Translations under genes and position numbers: made by a program
Shown: piece by piece, positions 63,915 through 64,000 of the stretch
Layout: each line of letters starts with the position of its first letter
Numbering within the stretch: position 1 is the first letter of the stretch
Origin: Parachlamydia sp. AcF125
GTDB lineage: Bacteria > Chlamydiota > Chlamydiia > Chlamydiales > Parachlamydiaceae
Direction of reading: 5' to 3'
DNA: 64,000 bases
Assembly: GCF_018342475.1 (NCBI RefSeq)
Contig: NZ_JAEMUD010000001.1
Span: 806,001 to 870,000 of the forward strand
Notes under the pieces: model-generated
The model's input: only the letters and a program-made list of their open reading frames with translations
Databases searched by the model: none
Told to the model about the DNA's origin: nothing

Positions 63915-64000
63915 TTCTTATTTTTATTGCTTCTCTTCAAAGAGAGCAACAGCCAAATTTTCGTATTCATATTAGTTTTTTGAAAAAAAGTCCTCTCTTT

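Larger units (their letters stand above)
63398..64000. other. Last 600 bases of the window
   Basis: Mostly non-coding. A near-consensus promoter (63738-63766) and a 34-codon gene candidate (63810-63914) are listed. A small hairpin near 63929-63951 (TTGCTTCTCTT with AAGAGAGCAA) lies after it without a T-run. Confidence 0.5.

Overview
The window looks like a chromosomal segment of an amoeba-associated chlamydia (Parachlamydiaceae-like; Neochlamydia, Protochlamydia or Parachlamydia are the best guesses). The evidence is the mix of chlamydial core genes (lpxB, pcnB, a TyrP-type permease, a SWIM/SNF2 helicase, the tRNA-Gly-rpsB-tsf cluster, psd, an oversized PBP2, NqrF) with genes typical of amoebal symbionts: F-box proteins with TPR-like repeats, an ankyrin protein, a eukaryotic-type BMT5-like methyltransferase and a 3313-residue fusion protein. 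The DNA is AT-rich, with modest gene density in the accessory parts. The genus is an inference.

Layout. 1-4.7 kb (minus strand): envelope and RNA genes, namely a lipid A cluster (GT2 glycosyltransferase, a stand-alone double LAB_N protein, lpxB), an alpha/beta hydrolase and pcnB. 4.9-14.1 kb: tyrP, a SWIM/SNF2 helicase, a PP2C-type phosphatase and der. 14.4-18.4 kb: a SulP transporter with a STAS domain, a WecG-like glycosyltransferase fused to two STAS domains, and a small exported protein. 18.6-19.4 kb: a frameshifted gene. 19.8-25.0 kb: a TPR protein, then tRNA-Gly(TCC)-rpsB-tsf with a visible promoter and a strong terminator, then a small exported protein and psd. 25-29.3 kb: sparse accessory DNA with gene remnants, a frameshifted gene behind a near-consensus promoter, hairpins and a Bax-inhibitor-1 family protein. 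29.3-32.7 kb: PBP2. 32.8-39.7 kb: a tandem segmental duplication carrying two F-box/TPR-like genes, one intact and one decaying. 40.1-42.5 kb: a fusion ending in a BMT5-like (DUF2431) methyltransferase. 42.8-51.7 kb: nadE, nqrF, a chlamydial-type hypothetical gene, a Dus enzyme, a methyltransferase, a surface protein with a barrel-like N-terminus and three Ig-like repeats, and a PrmA-like methyltransferase. 52.0-63.4 kb: an ankyrin protein, then the giant protein that joins a nucleotidyltransferase-like module, LRRs, a P-loop GTPase-like module, long helical stretches and a complete SecA-like motor core. 63.7-63.9 kb: a very small gene candidate behind a near-consensus promoter.

How the genes fit together. 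The core genes serve lipid A, phospholipid (psd), cell wall (pbp2), NAD and Na+-NADH dehydrogenase functions, tRNA/rRNA maturation and translation. The accessory genes (F-box proteins with nuclear-localisation-like basic clusters, the ankyrin protein, the PP2C protein, the methyltransferase fusion, the barrel-Ig protein and the SecA-like giant) look like a host-interaction set. That role is inferred from domain content, not shown by the sequence. The strongest candidate for an undescribed system is the giant SecA-like fusion at 53.5-63.4 kb. The next are the F-box duplication and the BMT5-like fusion.
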